Source: a virus
Length of the DNA stretch: 21,422 bases
Reading direction: 5' to 3' (one strand)
IMG/VR virus record: IMGVR_UViG_3300008459_000490
Location: 1 to 21,422 of that record
In this document: piece by piece, positions 1-7,462 of the stretch
Position numbering within the stretch: the stretch's first letter is position 1
Layout of the letters: every line of letters starts with the position of its first letter
The notes under the pieces: generated by a model
What the model saw: the letters and a program-made list of their open reading frames with translations, nothing else
Databases searched by the model: none
What the model was told of the DNA's origin: nothing
Made by a program: the position numbers and the translations under genes

Positions 1-1433
1 AAGGTCATGTCCACAATGCCGGTGCCGGTGATGTGCTCGGAGAAGACTGTGCGGTCTGGGGACTCGAAGCCATCAATGTCCTGCCGGTAGCCACAGGCGC
101 GGACCTTCTTGCCTGCGCGTTGGACGAACAGGATTTCGTTCCCGATCTTCACGGGCCGCACCTGGTTGGAGCCTGCGGTGCTCTCGTCGTTCTTCTGCAT
201 GTTGGTCGGAGTGATGGGCTTCTCGTTCCCTCCCCGCATGCTCATTTCGTTCTGGTTGGTGAAGATCATCAGGCGCTTACCCTGACCCAGATGGCGGATG
301 GTCGCCACTTGCGCAGATGCCACCTCACGGCTGAATGCGTCGGAGTCATTGGTGCCCAGCTCGAAGTTCAGGGTGTCCCCGATCCGGCTGCCCACGATGG
401 TCTGGGGAAATCCTGCGGAGCCAGCCAGAAGCAGGCGCTGCTCGTACAGGGTGCCCGTGCGGGGGTACTTGTTGGAGCCTCCCCAGATCGAGGCGTTCAG
501 GGTCCAACTGTTGGCGATGGCTGCAGTGGTCGACGTCAATACCTGCTGCACTGTGCCGTTCACTACCGTGGGGGATGTGTAGGCCGTGATCTTGACCAGA
601 CCGCCGTTCACCTTGATGTACTTACCCACCTCGGCAGAGCCTGCCCGCCAGCCGTTGGCCCCAAGGGTGGCGGTCACTGAGGCACCCACCGGACCCACAG
701 CGGAGACCGTGCAGGTAGTCTGGGGCGAGCCGTCCAGCGTCCAAGCGCCGGATGGAATGCTGGTGCCACTGAATGCGCTCTGAATCTCACAGGTCACATT
801 GCTGGCGTCCACGTAGGCAGTGATCAAGGCCTGCCCCGATCCAGCCACGATGTACCGGCCCACATCCGAAACAAGAAAGGCGGAAGCGGCGGAGAAATTG
901 CGGCCCGTGCCCACTGTCGCAGCGGACAGGGTGAGCGCCATGGCGGGCTTGGTGCCCACTTCGTCGAAGGGCTCCACCGTAAAGGGAGCTGCCAGCAGTC
1001 GCCAGTCAGTATCTCCAAAGCGCTGGAGGCGATACACGGGGGTCTCACCTTGCATGATGTACATCGTGTCCGCACCCTGCACCCATTCCAGCTCAGAAAG
1101 GACGGCCATGGCATAGGGGGCGGTGATCTCGTAGGGCCCACCCAGCAAGGAACCATCCTTGAACACCCGCATGTACAGGTCGCCAATCTCCAGCACATAG
1201 GCCTGATCGGCGTTGTAGATGAAGGGAATCAGGCGGGAGTTCTTGGTGCTGGTCTTGGTCTCGGCAGCAAAGCGAAGCCCGGGGCGGCGTCGGGCTCCAC
1301 CCTGCACCATCACCTGAATGTTCTCGCAGAGCTTCAGGCCGTTGTTGTACTTCGCGATGTCGATGCGGCTATGCACACGTGGGGAGAGTTCGCCCGCGGT
1401 GAAGTTGGTCTGGATGGGAATTACCTTGCCCAT
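1..1433 (-). CDS. Tail tube (nozzle) protein B-like, 3' end cut by window edge
   Basis: About 477 codons are visible, starting MGKVIPIQTNFTAGELSPRV, and the reading frame stays open to base 1, so the C-terminus lies outside. The opening FTAGELSPR motif followed by NIQVMVQGGARRRPG is typical of the podovirus tail tubular protein B / nozzle family (T7 gp12-type), which forms the distal tail tube below the adaptor ring. The middle part is rich in Gly, Thr and Ser, as expected of beta-domains. The ATG at 1433 lies one base after the stop of the tail tube A gene (TGATCATG), so the two are probably translated together. The family call is by recognised motifs; the full length cannot be judged. Confidence 0.85.
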   Translation of the reverse strand, partial: MGKVIPIQTNFTAGELSPRVHSRIDIAKYNNGLKLCENIQVMVQGGARRRPGLRFAAETKTSTKNSRLIPFIYNADQAYVLEIGDLYMRVFKDGSLLGGPYEITAPYAMAVLSELEWVQGADTMYIMQGETPVYRLQRFGDTDWRLLAAPFTVEPFDEVGTKPAMALTLSAATVGTGRNFSAASAFLVSDVGRYIVAGSGQALITAYVDASNVTCEIQSAFSGTSIPSGAWTLDGSPQTTCTVSAVGPVGASVTATLGANGWRAGSAEVGKYIKVNGGLVKITAYTSPTVVNGTVQQVLTSTTAAIANSWTLNASIWGGSNKYPRTGTLYEQRLLLAGSAGFPQTIVGSRIGDTLNFELGTNDSDAFSREVASAQVATIRHLGQGKRLMIFTNQNEMSMRGGNEKPITPTNMQKNDESTAGSNQVRPVKIGNEILFVQRAGKKVRACGYRQDIDGFESPDRTVFSEHITGTGIVDMT

Positions 1434-1435
1434 GA

Positions 1436-2005
1436 TCAGTACCGTCCCGAGATCAGGGGGAAGTCATCCCCGAAGGTGTCGCCGGGATTCTCCTGTCCGT
1501 CGATGGCCTTGGCTTCACGCAGTACCTGTGCAGCTGTCTGGAGCAGCGAATCACGCAGGCTGGTGGATTGGGTCAGGGGGTAGGCCAGCTGTGCAGCCAT
1601 GGCATAGGTGGCAGCCTGCACCAGTCCGGTGTCCCAGTTGTTCTCGTCCTCGTTCTTCCAGACGTAGCGCAGGGGCAAGGCGGGAACGTTTGCCAGGATC
1701 ATGCGGTTCTCAAGCTGGAAGTCTTGGATGGGGCTATTGAGCTTGCCTACCTGATACAGCCGGAGGAAGTCGCTGGGGAGTTGGAACTGGTGGGTGTAGT
1801 CAAAGGCCGGTGCGCCAGCCTCGGGGGACAGCAGCACCCGCTTGATCGCGCAGTTCCAGAAGTGCTTACGCAGCAGAGCGTCACGCAGCGGGGGGTAAAG
1901 GTTCGCGCAGTACTTGGCGCGGTCGTTCTCATCCTCTAGGTTGGCAATGGGAGCCTTACCCAGCATCATCAGAGCGTTGGAGCAGATCGAAACTGCGGTG
2001 GTCAT
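1436..2005 (-). CDS. Tail tube (adaptor) protein A-like
   Basis: A 189-aa protein beginning MTTAVSICSNALMMLGKAPI. The N-terminal pattern (short helix, NxALxxLG, then YPPLRDALLRKHFWNCAIKR) is characteristic of T7 gp11-type tail tubular protein A / head-to-tail adaptor proteins, and the length is usual. It would form the ring joining the portal to the tail tube. A GGGA stretch about 8 bases ahead of the ATG is a modest ribosome site. A terminator-like hairpin lies just upstream (2024-2049), so this gene may be read at reduced level from the capsid transcript or have its own start. Followed directly by tail tube B. Confidence 0.88.
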   Translation of the reverse strand: MTTAVSICSNALMMLGKAPIANLEDENDRAKYCANLYPPLRDALLRKHFWNCAIKRVLLSPEAGAPAFDYTHQFQLPSDFLRLYQVGKLNSPIQDFQLENRMILANVPALPLRYVWKNEDENNWDTGLVQAATYAMAAQLAYPLTQSTSLRDSLLQTAAQVLREAKAIDGQENPGDTFGDDFPLISGRY

Positions 2006-2023
2006 GGTCTTGTTCCCTCAAAC

Positions 2024-2049
2024 AAAAAGGGGAGCCATTGAGGCCCCCC
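2024..2049 (-). terminator. Intrinsic terminator after the decoration-like gene
   Basis: On the minus strand an 8-bp stem (GGGGGGCC paired with GGCTCCCC, one G-U pair) with a 5-base loop is followed directly by five T, then GTTT. It lies between the decoration-like gene and tail tube A, where a level step from abundant head protein to scarce tail protein would be expected. The U-tract is short, so read-through is likely. Confidence 0.65.
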
Positions 2050-2097
2050 TTGAATACGCCACCGCGCTGGAGACGGTCACGCGAATGGCAACTGCTC

Positions 2098-2556
2098 TTA
2101 AGGCGATACGTAAGGCACTTCGATGCGGATCGCTTGGTTGGCCTGTGGAGTTGCGCCGCCAAAGGTTCCGTACAGTTCGCAGTCCTGTGGGAGCAGGTAG
2201 TCCTGTCCGTTGATCAGCTTGGTGCCGGTAGTCACGCCAGCGGAGGCCGCTGTGGTGATCGCCAGTGCGTTGATGATCGCGGTGGCATCCACTGCAACCT
2301 TGGTCACAGCGTCACGAATACCGATGGACAGGGTGGACGATGCCGCGCCTGTGGCGAAGCTGGCGAACACATCACCGCTCAGTCGGGTGCCTTTGGGCAA
2401 CACGATGCCAGTGGCGAAGGTGTCGCCGTTGGCTGCGGACCATGCGGAGGGGGTAGTGATGACAGCCTTGCGCGAACGGTTGTTCGCTGTGGGGTCAGTC
2501 TTGCGACCAGCAGCAATTGCCACTGCGGTCTTGGTAACGGTAGCTAGTTCAGCCAT
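2098..2556 (-). CDS. Putative head decoration / cement protein
   Basis: A 152-aa protein rich in Ala, Thr, Gly and Val with one predicted beta-rich body and no catalytic motif. It begins MAELATVTKTAVAIAAGRKT. Size, composition and position directly after the major capsid gene match small head decoration or fibre proteins, but no specific family signature is visible, so the role is inferred from place. GGAG lies 7 bases ahead of the ATG, a strong ribosome site as expected for an abundant virion protein. Hairpins lie on both sides of the gene (2585-2600 and 2024-2049). Confidence 0.6.
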   Translation of the reverse strand: MAELATVTKTAVAIAAGRKTDPTANNRSRKAVITTPSAWSAANGDTFATGIVLPKGTRLSGDVFASFATGAASSTLSIGIRDAVTKVAVDATAIINALAITTAASAGVTTGTKLINGQDYLLPQDCELYGTFGGATPQANQAIRIEVPYVSP

Positions 2557-2584
2557 GATGATTCTCCTGAAGTTGGAACGAGGA

Positions 2585-2600
2585 AGGGGCCGAAGCCCCT
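2585..2600 (-). terminator. Very stable cUUCGg hairpin after the capsid gene
   Basis: The minus strand reads AGGGGC-TTCG-GCCCCT directly after the capsid stop. A C(UUCG)G tetraloop on a 6-bp GC stem is among the most stable RNA hairpins known. No proper T-run follows (TCCTCG), so it may act as a 3' mRNA stabiliser or partial terminator rather than a full stop. Confidence 0.5.
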
Positions 2601-2609
2601 AGCCACTGA

Positions 2610-3632
2610 TTACTGGAAGTCGATCTGCACGACTTTCTTGTCGTCCTGACGGCCTGCGCCGTAGGAAGCCGCCATGGAGGTCTGGGTGGTGTCCTTCTTG
2701 TCTGCACGGATGGACACCTTGCCTTCTTCGTAGCCCTTGCCGAAGTGGATCGCGGACTTGGTATAGGCAGCGGTGGAGAACACCGAGCCAGCCTTGATCA
2801 GGTTCTGGTAAGGAATCCACTCGAAGCCCATCCACTTGCCCTTCAGGGTACCGGCTTGCAGCATCTGCAGGGCCATGAAGTCAGCGCTGGTCAGGGTGGT
2901 ATCGGCCAGAATCTGCTGGAGCGCCACATCGTTGTAGAGGAAGTACAACTCTTCGCCGGATTCCTCGTCCGCTTCGTTGGCGCGGAAGATCGCCTTGGCC
3001 TGGATGATCTTGGCCTTTGTCAGACCAGTGCCACCGCCTGCGATCTTCTGGGCAGTGGGCAGCGTGTAGCTGACCAGACCGTCCACAGAGGGGATAGCGC
3101 CCAAGGCTGCGTTGTAAATGATGCTGTCGATCTTGCGGTTACGCATGGCCATCAGCGAATCCATGTAACCGCCGCTCAGTGGGTTGGCTTCGAGCTTGGG
3201 CACATCGGCACGGTCAACAGGCAGAGCCTTGTAGAAGTCGCGCATGGCGGCACTACGGGCGCTGTGGTCGATCTCGGACCAGATGGTGTCACCGTGGCGG
3301 ACCACGTTCTCGTCGAACTCACCAACGGAGCCGAGGTTGTTAATGGTGAAGGATGCACCGGTAATGCTGCCGCGATCATTCACGGTCTTCATCAGTCGGG
3401 ATTCTTTTTGCTGGGCTTCCAACCGCAGAGCGGTGTCCCATGCAACAACCATTTGGGTAGTGATACTGGTCGCGCCGAGGATCATCCCCTGCTTGCCCAT
3501 GTAGTTGAAAAGCGATGCGTGAATCCGCTCGCCCATGTAGTGGACGAAGGTCTTTACCGTATCGGGCTTGAAGATCGCAAAGGCGACCAAGGCGGCTGCA
3601 GCGAATGCAGCGAAGAGGATCAAGGATTTCAT
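2610..3632 (-). CDS. Major capsid protein
   Basis: A 340-aa protein of the size and pattern of podovirus HK97-fold capsid proteins, with a central TTQMVVAWDTALRLEAQQKE stretch and a C-terminal half ending KKVVQIDFQ. It follows the scaffold gene, as in most such phages. The ATG at 3632 is chosen because GGAG sits 7 bases upstream; a TTG four codons earlier would use that GGAG as coding. The start gives an unusual first 25 residues: MKSLILFAAFAAAALVAFAIF, a strongly hydrophobic segment that looks like a membrane anchor and is uncommon in capsid proteins. Later in-frame Met codons (33 and 45) have no clear ribosome site. Capsid role is confident; the N-terminus is the odd point. Confidence 0.85.
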   Translation of the reverse strand: MKSLILFAAFAAAALVAFAIFKPDTVKTFVHYMGERIHASLFNYMGKQGMILGATSITTQMVVAWDTALRLEAQQKESRLMKTVNDRGSITGASFTINNLGSVGEFDENVVRHGDTIWSEIDHSARSAAMRDFYKALPVDRADVPKLEANPLSGGYMDSLMAMRNRKIDSIIYNAALGAIPSVDGLVSYTLPTAQKIAGGGTGLTKAKIIQAKAIFRANEADEESGEELYFLYNDVALQQILADTTLTSADFMALQMLQAGTLKGKWMGFEWIPYQNLIKAGSVFSTAAYTKSAIHFGKGYEEGKVSIRADKKDTTQTSMAASYGAGRQDDKKVVQIDFQ

Positions 3633-3666
3633 GGAAAACTCCAAAAGTTGAACTGGGTTCGCCTTT

Positions 3667-3769
3667 CAGGTGATCCGTTTCCGGGCCTGCTTGTATCGCC
3701 TCGGTAGGACCGGCTCAATGTCCTAACTGCGCGGGCTGTGCAGGTGATCCGGTTGCCACACCGGGCCTG
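3667..3769 (-). repeat. Two copies of a palindromic element in the capsid leader
   Basis: In the 182-base gap ahead of the capsid gene the same pair of motifs occurs twice on the minus strand: CAGGCCCGG, a spacer of 9 or 3 bases, then CGGATCACCTG (copies at 3741-3769 and 3667-3689). The outer CAGG/CCTG ends and inner CCGG blocks can pair, so each copy may fold as a hairpin. A related CAGGGCCGG lies at 3788-3796. No ORF fits this gap. Confidence 0.6.
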
Positions 3770-3814
3770 ATGGGAGCGAATGTCCCACCGGCCCTGTGTT
3801 GGAATCTCAACTAT

Positions 3815-4756
3815 TTAGACAGGGGTATTGGGTACACCCTTGAGCGTGATGGCTTTCCACTTGGCAGTTGCTGCCGCATGGCCGGGGTGTCGTGGGTTGC
3901 GGAACTCTTCGGACATCTGGATGCGTGCAGCTTCTTCCATGCCACCATTACCGCTACCCGATGCGCCAGGGTTCACCGACTTGTCTTCACGCAGCTGCTG
4001 ACCCACTGCCGCCATGATGCGATTGAATGCCGGAGAGTTGCCCAGCTCGGCTTCCACTTCATCGGGGGAGAGTCCAGCAATCTGCGCAATCTGAGTCATG
4101 CCGCGCCACGCTGCCTGTGCGTTGGCTTGGTAGCTGTCGCCCCATGCTTCCTTCAGGCTCTTCACGGTGTCATCCATGCTGACCTGCTGGCCGGCGTTCA
4201 CCAGAGTGGGGGCCAGCTCGAAGTACTTATTCATCATGCCCTCGAACTGGGCCTGATTGAGCCCCAGCTTGTGGGCGTCTTCTCGGAACTTGCCCAGTGC
4301 GGCCTCGTCCATCTTGACGTCTTTCAAGACCTCGGGCAGTTCGGGCAGCTTGTACTCCGCTGCGGTCTTGGGTGGGATGTCTCCGGAGCCCAGACGCTTC
4401 TCAAGGTTGGTCCGGTGCTCTTCTACCTTCCGCGCCGATGCTTGCGGGTCGATTTCGCCTGCGGCGTTTTTGACCACGAACTTCTCGGGAATGAAGGCCC
4501 ATGGGTTGGAATTGTCGCCAGCGCCCGCTCCACTGCCTGCGCCACCAGCATCGCCTGCTCCGGCTCCTGCACCCATGGCGCTGCTAGGCTTTGGAGTTCC
4601 TGCACCTGCCGCACCGTCTTGGCCTCCTTGAGGTGCACCAGCACCCGCTCCACCAGCTGCTGCGCCGCCAGCGTCTCCGCTTGCCGCTGCCCCAGCGCCT
4701 GCGCCAGACGCGCCCGGAGTTCCGTCCATGAGTACATAGCGTTTACCTTTCAGCAT
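3815..4756 (-). CDS. Capsid assembly scaffold protein
   Basis: A 313-aa protein placed just before the major capsid gene. Residues about 12-80 are an extreme low-complexity Gly/Ala tract; then comes a PWAFIPEKF motif and a charged helical body (residues 105-240, including YKLPELPEVL and KFREDAHKLGLNQAQFEGMM) typical of podovirus scaffolds such as T7 gp9. The C-terminus is basic (RNPRHPGHAAATAKWKAI), as in scaffolds whose last helix binds the coat protein. It would act as internal scaffold of the procapsid and leave on maturation. AAGGAAG ahead of the first ATG supports this start rather than the internal Met10. The role rests on composition and position. Confidence 0.78.
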   Translation of the reverse strand: MLKGKRYVLMDGTPGASGAGAGAAASGDAGGAAAGGAGAGAPQGGQDGAAGAGTPKPSSAMGAGAGAGDAGGAGSGAGAGDNSNPWAFIPEKFVVKNAAGEIDPQASARKVEEHRTNLEKRLGSGDIPPKTAAEYKLPELPEVLKDVKMDEAALGKFREDAHKLGLNQAQFEGMMNKYFELAPTLVNAGQQVSMDDTVKSLKEAWGDSYQANAQAAWRGMTQIAQIAGLSPDEVEAELGNSPAFNRIMAAVGQQLREDKSVNPGASGSGNGGMEEAARIQMSEEFRNPRHPGHAAATAKWKAITLKGVPNTPV

Positions 4757-4774
4757 GATTTCTTCCTTTGTGGG

Positions 4775-5032
4775 TTAGTCGGCTTGCGCCTCGATGTCGG
4801 TGGGTGTCACGCCGTTGGCGCGGTTGATCTGCCCGACGATGAACTGCACGACCTTCGTGCTACCCATGCGCTCGTATGTCTTGAGCACAGCATCAATACC
4901 CCCATCCGTCACTGCCGGTTGACTGAACCGTGTGATCAGCGCCTCCAGGATCGCGGCCCCTCGTTTATCCACCTCGAAGATTTCGCGGAAGAGTTCGGGG
5001 GTTACGTCTGGGAGGCGGGTTTGTTGGGTCAT
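4775..5032 (-). CDS. Bbp19-like small virion-cluster protein
   Basis: An 85-aa protein with the layout seen in the Bbp19 family of BPP-1-like phages: an N-terminal LFREIFEVDKRGAAILEALI helix, a short loop with Pro and Gly, then a C-terminal stretch KTYERMGSTKVVQFIVGQIN. Its gene sits beside the scaffold gene as in those phages. The function of the family is not known to me. The ribosome site ahead of the ATG is weak, and a terminator-like hairpin (5046-5066) separates it from the tailspike gene, so it may be read at low level. Assignment from memory of the family pattern, moderately sure. Confidence 0.55.
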   Translation of the reverse strand: MTQQTRLPDVTPELFREIFEVDKRGAAILEALITRFSQPAVTDGGIDAVLKTYERMGSTKVVQFIVGQINRANGVTPTDIEAQAD

Positions 5033-5045
5033 GTGTAGAGGGTTG

Positions 5046-5066
5046 AAAACCCGCGCTGGGCGGGTT
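5046..5066 (-). terminator. Terminator-like hairpin after the tailspike gene
   Basis: Minus strand AACCCGC-CCAGC-GCGGGTT, a perfect 7-bp stem with a 5-base loop, followed by TTC. The tail of T is short (four including the stem end), so termination would be partial. It lies between the tailspike and the Bbp19-like gene. Confidence 0.5.
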
Positions 5067-5087
5067 CTTCGTGCTGAGGGGATTGGG

Positions 5088-6989
5088 TTAAACCTGCAAG
5101 TCGCCGCTCAAGTGGTAGCCAATCGAACTGACGTTAATCAGGCTGGCTCGGGCGTTCTGTCCGTTGGTTCGGAAACCGCCGCTCTTGCTCCATAAACCAA
5201 GGCCAGCAGCAGTTGCGAAGGTGATGATTCCAGTCGCACCAGTCGCCACAATGTCCAGCTTGAAGCCGCGAGGCAACTTGCGCGGTATGGTGATGGTTAT
5301 GTCACTGGTGCCGGAATAACGCACTGTGCGGCCATGCCAGGAGCTATCAAGCGTGAAGCTGCCGCCCGAGTATTGATAGGCTCCACCAGCCAAGTTCACA
5401 AAGTTACAGACGCCAGCGGTCAGGCTGGATTCGTCCATCGTGACGTTGTTGGAGCCGCTGTAAGTAATGCCAATTTCAGCATCACGGCAGATGACGCCGG
5501 TTTGCGTGAATGATGTGCTAGGGTTGTTCAGGTTCACATTGCAATTGCGCGTTTTGCTGAACATGATTGCGCCGATGTTGCCTGTCACCTCACAGGCCAT
5601 CGCGCCAAAGTCGCTATTCTTGACAGCGCAGCCAGAATCCGCACGGGCAATGAAAGTCGGGAAACCTGCTACATAGGTCGCGTAGGTATTGGATGCGGTG
5701 GGCGTAACTGCGCTGGCGTAGTCAGCTTCGGCAAGCGTTACCGTTTGGTTTCCAGTATTGCGGCTTACAACGAAATAGGTAGAGACAGCATCAAAAGCCG
5801 TGGGCGCAGTCGATTGAAAGCGAATGGGCATACCCACTTGGCACAGATCAAACTGCGCAGCATTGGGCACTGAAATATTTACGTTGCCGCTTGTTGTCAC
5901 CAGCGATACCGTGGCAGGCGTTGGGGAGCTGTAGCGGCTGGAGTGAATGCGACCAGTCACCTTAATGTCGTTCAGGATGGAAGCGCCAGAAACAGGCACA
6001 GCAGCCTCAAAAACCACGCCCTTTCGGATTGGGCTTGTTACCCGCGAGAAAATCTCATTGATGTGGCTGTCACCAGAAAGCAGGGAAGCCTCGGGCAATA
6101 TGTTGGCGATGCGGTAATTGCCGCCAGAATCAGAAGCCCCTGCGCTGCGCACAGCAATGCGGCCATGGTGGAAGAATTGGCTGTTGCAAATGTCGATTGC
6201 ATAGCCGTTTTCTGCGGTCTGACCGTAAGCAGTAATCAGGTCAAGCTCACCCCGAACACAGCCCATTGCGTTGACTGCGCCAATTTTGATAGCGCGGTGC
6301 CCACCAACAAACGCAATGCCGGTTATGCCAATCTCGCGCAGTGCAAAGTTCATCAGCGGAGATTGCACGGTGCCCAAATCGTCCTTATTCCAGTAGAGCG
6401 CGGTCAGCCCTGCGGCAATGTTGAAGCGCGTTCCGTTGGTGCCAACTGTCCAGAAGTCGGGCACGTTGTCAGAACCGCCAAAACTCCATGCATTAGGCAC
6501 ACCTTGAAGCCGCACCCCGCTAATCAGGGGGATTTCCGCATCAATGGTGTACTCCGCATCAAACAGAGTGACCACCCCGCCGCCGCCCACTGCCGCCGCC
6601 GCTTGCATTGCAGCAATAATCCCCGCGCTGTCCTGTGTGGCTGGAATGATGCCGCTCATACCGTAAATGACGCCGGAAGCAGTTAACCCCTTCCCTCCGG
6701 TGAGGGGATCGCTTGAAATACGCGCTACTGTGTCCGACTCGATAAGCGGAGAAGTTCCATAGTCAAAGTCGACTTCACTTTGTGCGCTGGATGCCAAAAG
6801 CAACGTAACAGGGGCAGCATAAGGCCCGTAAGTGCCACCTGTGGCGGCTGTTGCAATCGTGGTGCCAGCAACCGAACCAGCGCGGCCTGTGAGCGTGTAA
6901 TTGCCGGTTACCGCTACAACCTTCAGAGTCTCGGCGGGTTGCAGGTTGATGACGCTGGACACGCCGTTACGTAGGGTTTGAGTGTTCAC
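5088..6989 (-). CDS. Tailspike / tail fibre with pectate-lyase-like beta-helix
   Basis: A 633-aa protein. Residues 1-110 look like a virion-attachment domain (LQPAETLKVVAVTGNYTLTG). From about residue 115 the pattern SGIIPATQDSAGIIAAMQAA, then GGGVVTLFDAEYTIDAEIPL and SGVRLQGV, is the usual entry of a right-handed parallel beta-helix of the pectate-lyase superfamily, found in receptor-binding or capsule-degrading tailspikes. The rest is rich in Asn, Ser, Thr, Gly and Val with no obvious cysteine or membrane motif. Catalytic residues cannot be read reliably. The start is GTG, supported by AAGGAG six bases upstream. Odd placement: the spike gene sits inside the head cluster between portal-associated genes and the scaffold. 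Confidence 0.8.
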   Translation of the reverse strand: MNTQTLRNGVSSVINLQPAETLKVVAVTGNYTLTGRAGSVAGTTIATAATGGTYGPYAAPVTLLLASSAQSEVDFDYGTSPLIESDTVARISSDPLTGGKGLTASGVIYGMSGIIPATQDSAGIIAAMQAAAAVGGGGVVTLFDAEYTIDAEIPLISGVRLQGVPNAWSFGGSDNVPDFWTVGTNGTRFNIAAGLTALYWNKDDLGTVQSPLMNFALREIGITGIAFVGGHRAIKIGAVNAMGCVRGELDLITAYGQTAENGYAIDICNSQFFHHGRIAVRSAGASDSGGNYRIANILPEASLLSGDSHINEIFSRVTSPIRKGVVFEAAVPVSGASILNDIKVTGRIHSSRYSSPTPATVSLVTTSGNVNISVPNAAQFDLCQVGMPIRFQSTAPTAFDAVSTYFVVSRNTGNQTVTLAEADYASAVTPTASNTYATYVAGFPTFIARADSGCAVKNSDFGAMACEVTGNIGAIMFSKTRNCNVNLNNPSTSFTQTGVICRDAEIGITYSGSNNVTMDESSLTAGVCNFVNLAGGAYQYSGGSFTLDSSWHGRTVRYSGTSDITITIPRKLPRGFKLDIVATGATGIITFATAAGLGLWSKSGGFRTNGQNARASLINVSSIGYHLSGDLQV

Positions 6990-7024
6990 GGTAGCTCCTT
7001 AGAGAAAATCGGGGTAGGTAAGGC

Positions 7025-7462
7025 TCAAGCCATCAGAAGAAGAACAATGTCTTCCTCGTCCTGCATCACTTGCAGCAGCTCACGAATCCGCATCAGTTCA
7101 TCGAAGTTCCCCTGCTCTATCAGCTTGGGAAGATCAAGAGATACGGAGAAGCGACTAGCCAATGTGGGCAGGGCTTCGATGTCCACCACTTGCACCGGCT
7201 TAACAGTGCTGTGGGCTTGCTTTGCTATGCGTTTTTTCTTGGCTTTGGAGGCTTGTTTAGCCTGCTCAATCGCCTTGTCTGCGGCTTCGTCTGCCTCAAT
7301 CCATGCATCTGCCTCGGCTGCACTGTTGAATAGGTACAGACGCCCTCTCCGACGCACGTAATAGCGCTTGGAGCGCAGTTCTATCTCTTGCGTAGGCGTG
7401 ACTACTACGGGAGGCTCTACGACTCCTGTAGCGTCTAGCAGTGAGCGGAGAAGGAGAAGCAT
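7025..7462 (-). CDS. Hypothetical protein, basic central helix
   Basis: A 145-aa protein I do not recognise. It has a hydrophobic start (MLLLLRSLLDATGVV), a proline-valine stretch, a tyrosine/arginine-rich strand (RYYVRRRGRLYLF), then an Ala/Glu/Lys helix (residues 48-85) that could be a coiled coil, and a Leu/Glu-rich end. Its ATG overlaps the stop of the upstream structural gene by one base (TAATG), so translation is coupled. Position suggests a virion or assembly role, perhaps linked to the neighbouring spike, but nothing in the sequence proves it. Confidence 0.7.
   Translation of the reverse strand: MLLLLRSLLDATGVVEPPVVVTPTQEIELRSKRYYVRRRGRLYLFNSAAEADAWIEADEAADKAIEQAKQASKAKKKRIAKQAHSTVKPVQVVDIEALPTLASRFSVSLDLPKLIEQGNFDELMRIRELLQVMQDEEDIVLLLMA

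Noticed and set aside
3770-5038. 422-aa plus-strand open frame across the scaffold region
   Set aside because: Scaffold and Bbp19-like genes on the minus strand fit position and composition; this frame is a shadow with cysteine-rich nonsense text.
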